From: Marinomonas sp. TW1
GTDB taxonomy: Bacteria; Pseudomonadota; Gammaproteobacteria; Pseudomonadales; Marinomonadaceae
DNA length: 64,000 nt
Assembly (NCBI RefSeq): GCF_001625355.1
Contig: NZ_JSEE01000001.1
Location: 124,001-188,000, forward strand
Reading direction: 5' to 3'
The notes under the pieces are model-generated. The model made no database searches and was not told the DNA's origin. It saw only the letters and a list, made by a program, of their open reading frames with translations. Shown in pieces: positions 61,033 to 64,000 of this stretch; the stretch's first letter is position 1, and the number at the start of each line of letters is the position of its first letter. The position numbers were made by a program, and so were the translations under genes.

Positions 61033-61923
61033 ATGAACGCCATTACCCTAGATCAATTCATGGTATTTTTAACGATTGTTGATGAAAAAAGCTTTGCGGG
61101 TGCCGCTCGTAAGCTTTCCAGAACACAATCCGCTATTACCTATGCCATTCAAAAACTGGAAGAACAAAGTGACCTTCTCTTGTTTGACCGGAGCACTTAC
61201 CGCCCAACCTTAACGGACGCCGGACGCAGTGTGTTACCACGCATTCGCAGAGTGATGGATGATTTTGGCGATTTTCGCTTGCACGTCCAAAGCATGGCTC
61301 AAGGAATTGAAGCAGAATTGAATTTGGTGATTGATAATTTTTTACCTCTATCGCTGATTACACCCGCTCTAGAAGCATTTTATGATGCTTTCCCTATGGT
61401 TCCGATACGCATCAGTGCCGTCTGGACACAGGAAGCACGTCAGGCTTTAGTGGATAAAAGGGCCGATTTAGGCGTGTTTCTAAGAATACCCAATATGCCA
61501 GTGGAACTGGAAAACAAAGTCATCTCAGATATCGATTTGGTTCTTGTCGTCGCCCCTCACCATCCATTGGCAAAAGAGCCATCCAAAGTATCGCACCATA
61601 CGTTGCGAGATCACCTTCAAATTGTGGTATCCAGTCAACATACTGAAAACTTTGGTCTGGTCGGTGTTAATCAATGGAAAGTCAGTGAAGTCAGACTTCG
61701 CTATAACTTAATCATGGCTGGGCTCGGTTGGGGAAGTATGCCGAGACAAATGATAGAAACCGAAATATCACGAGGTGAGCTGGTGGTTTTAGACCCCGAA
61801 CAATGGGATTCATCAAATAAAATGCCACGCATCACAGCCCTTATAGCAAAACGAAAAGACAACGCGATGGGCCCTGCTGCAAGCTTTTTAATGGATGAAA
61901 TAGCGAATTGCCAGACAAGGTAA
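61033..61923 (+). CDS. LysR-family regulator
   Basis: 296 residues, MNAITLDQFMVFLTIVDEKSFAGAARKLSRTQSAITYAIQKLEEQ with the HTH at about 18-45, followed by a PBP2 domain (LNLVIDNFLPLSLITPALEAF). Divergent from the DoxX/dioxygenase genes, the probable targets. The ATG directly follows a palindrome and has no clear ribosome site. Confidence 0.9.
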   Translation: MNAITLDQFMVFLTIVDEKSFAGAARKLSRTQSAITYAIQKLEEQSDLLLFDRSTYRPTLTDAGRSVLPRIRRVMDDFGDFRLHVQSMAQGIEAELNLVIDNFLPLSLITPALEAFYDAFPMVPIRISAVWTQEARQALVDKRADLGVFLRIPNMPVELENKVISDIDLVLVVAPHHPLAKEPSKVSHHTLRDHLQIVVSSQHTENFGLVGVNQWKVSEVRLRYNLIMAGLGWGSMPRQMIETEISRGELVVLDPEQWDSSNKMPRITALIAKRKDNAMGPAASFLMDEIANCQTR

Positions 61924-61967
61924 AGGAAGGTCTGAACATTAAAACAATCGTACGTTTGCCCATAAAA

Positions 61968-61999
61968 AAACAGCTTCTAGTGAAAAATAGAAACTGTTT
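61968..61999. terminator. Bidirectional terminator between convergent genes
   Basis: AAACAGCTTCTA (61968-61979) and TAGAAACTGTTT (61988-61999) pair with one mismatch around an 8-base loop, with A run and T-rich flanks, between the LysR stop and the hydrolase stop. Confidence 0.8.
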
Positions 62000-62019
62000 A
62001 ATCATGTTCTTATTGTGTT

Positions 62020-63009
62020 CTATAAACGCTTTTTCTTGGCCTTTTCAATTTCAGCTCGGTCTTCAGCGATCCCTCGTAAACGTAATAACTGCGCTTCAAA
62101 GCCTTCTTTATCCACCATAGGATGAAGTTCGCCTTCTTGTCGCGTTTTTAGCTTAGCGGCATTTTCTGGCAGATTGTTCGAAAAGCCATGGGCAGACAAA
62201 TGCACTTGTAAGGGTTTTTCATCCCGTTCAACCATCGCCAATATGGCCTCTACGCTGCCAATGTAATCTTCCGCTTGTTCTTGGCTACGAATGGCATTCA
62301 TACCAAGACCGCCAACAGTGAAGGCTTGATAGGATTTATTGCCATCGTTTACTGTGTATTCATAAGAGGCCGTTCCCGGTGTGTGACCCGGCGTCGCGTA
62401 AGCGGTAAAGACATTATCGCCCAATGTAATTTTCGTGCCATTGTAAACCACCATATCCGGCTCAATCATCTTCCAAGCTCGAGGCGATACCTTCGACATT
62501 TCGGCACCTTTTTTCGCTTCGGCAAAACCTTCTGCCGTCATCACAAAACGCGCATTAGGCAGTAAAGACTTAAGCTGGTAAGCGCCACCAGCATGGTCAA
62601 AATGACCGTGGGTGATCAAGACATATTTCACGTCTTCTGGTTTGACCCCCACTTTATCTAATTTGCCAATCAACTGATTAGCAAAAGGCCCATATAAGCT
62701 ATCAATCAATACCGCACCGTCAGACGTTTTGACCACCCAGGAAGAGACCCAACAGATACCAACATAATCGACATTGTCGAACACCTTATAAGGCTCAATA
62801 GCCTGAGCATCTGGGTTTCCAAGCCACATTCCCAACTCTCTTGGCATCTTGCCTGTTTCACCAAATTTTTCGAATTTTTCTAAAATTGGTGCAGATTGAC
62901 AGCCATTTAAATCCGCCGCAAAAGAAGGTGCAGAGAGTAAGCCTAATGAACACACAGTAAAGGCAGTAACAAGACTCGATTTACGCTTAAAGTAGGTTGT
63001 TCCAAACAT
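62020..63009 (-). CDS. Secreted metallo-beta-lactamase-fold hydrolase (B3-like)
   Basis: The ATG at 63009 has GGAG seven bases upstream; one four codons earlier overlaps that site. 329 residues with a signal peptide (LVTAFTVCSLGLLSAPSFAA). Zinc motif H134-G-H136-F-D138-H139, then ATPGHTPGTASYEY and a late AHGFSNN. The layout matches subclass-B3-like proteins, but the family also includes non-lactamase hydrolases (lactones, sulfates). Divergent from the hydroxylase gene at 63332; a beta-lactamase role is not implied. Confidence 0.85.
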   Translation of the reverse strand: MFGTTYFKRKSSLVTAFTVCSLGLLSAPSFAADLNGCQSAPILEKFEKFGETGKMPRELGMWLGNPDAQAIEPYKVFDNVDYVGICWVSSWVVKTSDGAVLIDSLYGPFANQLIGKLDKVGVKPEDVKYVLITHGHFDHAGGAYQLKSLLPNARFVMTAEGFAEAKKGAEMSKVSPRAWKMIEPDMVVYNGTKITLGDNVFTAYATPGHTPGTASYEYTVNDGNKSYQAFTVGGLGMNAIRSQEQAEDYIGSVEAILAMVERDEKPLQVHLSAHGFSNNLPENAAKLKTRQEGELHPMVDKEGFEAQLLRLRGIAEDRAEIEKAKKKRL

Positions 63010-63130
63010 TGCTTTCTCCATTTTTCATCGATGAACACCATAACAGCCAAGCAGAACATTGTGTCGCTCATGCATGATGTCAAAATCAGTTTTATTATTT
63101 TAAAGGAGTGAACCCTTTGTTGATACTAAA

Positions 63131-63153
63131 TATTGTTTAACAACCAAACAATA
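63131..63153. promoter_or_regulatory. Inverted repeat in the divergent hydrolase-hydroxylase region
   Basis: TATTGTTT (63131-63138) and AAACAATA (63146-63153) with a 7-base spacer, about 180 bases before the hydroxylase start, within the 322-bp gap 63010-63331. Candidate operator or promoter element. No other structure is evident in the gap. Confidence 0.4.
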
Positions 63154-63331
63154 CACTAATCTAGAAATCCTTGACCTCTTACTCCCCCTTTATTTTTTGA
63201 TCAATAGACTAAATTCCAGAAAAGTACCAGCAATTGTCTTAAATCTGCATTCTCTTCTGTCGCCATAACACCAATACTTCAAACATCCGCTTTTCCTAAA
63301 GCACCCTATAAAAATAATTAAGGTACCTACT

Positions 63332-64000
63332 ATGCAAAGAGCGAATCCATTACTGACTGAATTACAATCCGTGCTGCCACAGATTGCAGCAAATGCCTCT
63401 CAAGCCGAAGAGCTTCGCCAAGCCCCGCAGGAGAACATCGACCTACTGAAGCAAGTCGGGCTTCATAAGGCCTTCTTACCAAAAGCCTACGGTGGTTATG
63501 AAATTTCCTTGCCTGAATTTGGTGACTGCATTGCAGCACTCGCGGGAGCCTGCGCCAGTACCGCATGGGCATTCAGTTTATTGTGCACGCACAATCATCA
63601 AATCGCCTTGTTCCCCAAACAAGCTCAAGACGACATTTGGCAAGAAAATCCTGATGCCTTAGCCAGCAGCAGTATTGCGCCTTTTGGTAAATATCAAGAA
63701 ACCGATGGTGGCGTGATGTTCACCGGTGACATGCGCTGGAGCAGCGGTTGCGATCATGCTCAATGGGCGCTTTGTGGTTTCCTAAGAGAAAACGCTGAAG
63801 GCGGCAAAGATCATTGTTTTGCACTGATTCCTGCCACGGATTACACCATAGATGACGATTGGCAAGCCGCCGCAATGAAAGGCAGCGGCACAAAAACACT
63901 CGTCATTCGTGACAAATTTGTACCAGAGCACAGAATTCAAAAAGCCAAAGACATGATGGAAGGCAAGTCCGGTGGTTTTGGCTTATACCCTGACAGCAAG
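63332..64000 (+). CDS. 4-hydroxyphenylacetate 3-hydroxylase, C2-type oxygenase component (partial)
   Basis: Open from ATG 63332 to the window end, 223 codons, 3' end missing. Acyl-CoA dehydrogenase fold of two-component flavin monooxygenases. LAGACASTAWAFSLLCTH, QIALFPKQAQDDIW, ASSSIAPFGK, WSSGCDHAQWAL and KAKDMMEGKSGGFGLYPDSK closely match, from memory, the Acinetobacter baumannii C2 oxygenase of p-hydroxyphenylacetate hydroxylase, which uses reduced FMN from a separate reductase. It would turn 4-hydroxyphenylacetate into homoprotocatechuate, the HpaD substrate. AAGG precedes the ATG. Confidence 0.88.
   Translation, partial: MQRANPLLTELQSVLPQIAANASQAEELRQAPQENIDLLKQVGLHKAFLPKAYGGYEISLPEFGDCIAALAGACASTAWAFSLLCTHNHQIALFPKQAQDDIWQENPDALASSSIAPFGKYQETDGGVMFTGDMRWSSGCDHAQWALCGFLRENAEGGKDHCFALIPATDYTIDDDWQAAAMKGSGTKTLVIRDKFVPEHRIQKAKDMMEGKSGGFGLYPDSK

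Noticed and set aside
62020-63009. Calling the secreted B3-like protein an antibiotic-resistance beta-lactamase
   Set aside because: The fold motif is shared by many hydrolases; nothing in the context points to beta-lactams.
1-64000. CRISPR arrays, tRNA and rRNA genes, riboswitches
   Set aside because: No regularly spaced repeats, no cloverleaf or rRNA sequence and no recognisable riboswitch leader were seen on reading both strands.

Overview
The window looks like a chromosomal segment of a marine gammaproteobacterium. Moderate to low GC, the hpa gene order and the overall style suggest Marinomonas or a close Oceanospirillales relative; this is inference, because no rRNA or tRNA gene is present to fix it. 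It is an accessory, catabolic stretch devoted mostly to aromatic compounds.

Region 1 (1-3450) is ragged. It holds the 5' part of a FadL-type outer-membrane channel, a C-terminal scrap of a cyclase gene whose intact relative lies at 9368, another unidentified 3' scrap, a 53-residue protein, and a compact operon of a 39-residue protein, a DUF3800 (RNase H-like) protein and an unknown 160-residue protein.

Region 2 (3453-30380) is a large catabolic island. It has three NodD-type LysR regulators and one AraC regulator, two paralogous VanA-type Rieske oxygenases with one VanB reductase, a cyclase-family hydrolase, two FAH-family enzymes, two type I extradiol (VOC) dioxygenases, an ACMSD-like amidohydrolase, a cupin, a FAD monooxygenase with a Rieske ferredoxin, an epimerase-like SDR, an MFS carrier and a C-C-hydrolase-like alpha/beta hydrolase. 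It also has a complete envelope set: MMPL/RND pump, YCF48 protein, DUF1329 protein and DUF1302 outer-membrane protein. The content fits ring hydroxylation, O-demethylation, extradiol cleavage and hydrolysis of a bulky, hydrophobic methoxylated aromatic, possibly flavonoid-like. No protocatechuate-pathway genes are present, so plain vanillate is not the obvious substrate.

Region 3 (30381-40361) has a decayed AraC gene, an arylsulfatase with its radical-SAM maturase, two unknown genes, a LysR regulator facing a class II aldolase, a type-B carboxylesterase and a ketopantoate-reductase-like enzyme.

Region 4 (40463-54712) is a homoprotocatechuate (3,4-dihydroxyphenylacetate) meta-cleavage cluster: a TRAP transporter, a DUF3237 protein, hpaD, hpaF and hpaE on the minus strand, and hpaG1, hpaG2, hpaH, hpaI, hpaA, a GlcG-like protein, an aldehyde dehydrogenase and an MFS exporter on the plus strand. 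A palindrome TTAACATGTTAA, or a near copy, sits before the aldolase, the TRAP operon, hpaE and hpaG1, marking a candidate regulon. At the right edge (63332) begins a C2-type 4-hydroxyphenylacetate 3-hydroxylase, the likely feeder of this pathway.

Region 5 (54764-59581) is a small integron-cassette cluster without an integrase. It has three minus-strand cassettes (methyltransferase, unknown, HEPN protein), each followed by an attC-like site. An 1808-bp IS1182-like element has inserted exactly in the GTT core of one attC. Region 6 (59582-64000) carries a LigB/DODA-type dioxygenase, a DoxX protein, a LysR regulator, a secreted B3-like metallo-beta-lactamase-fold hydrolase and the partial hydroxylase.
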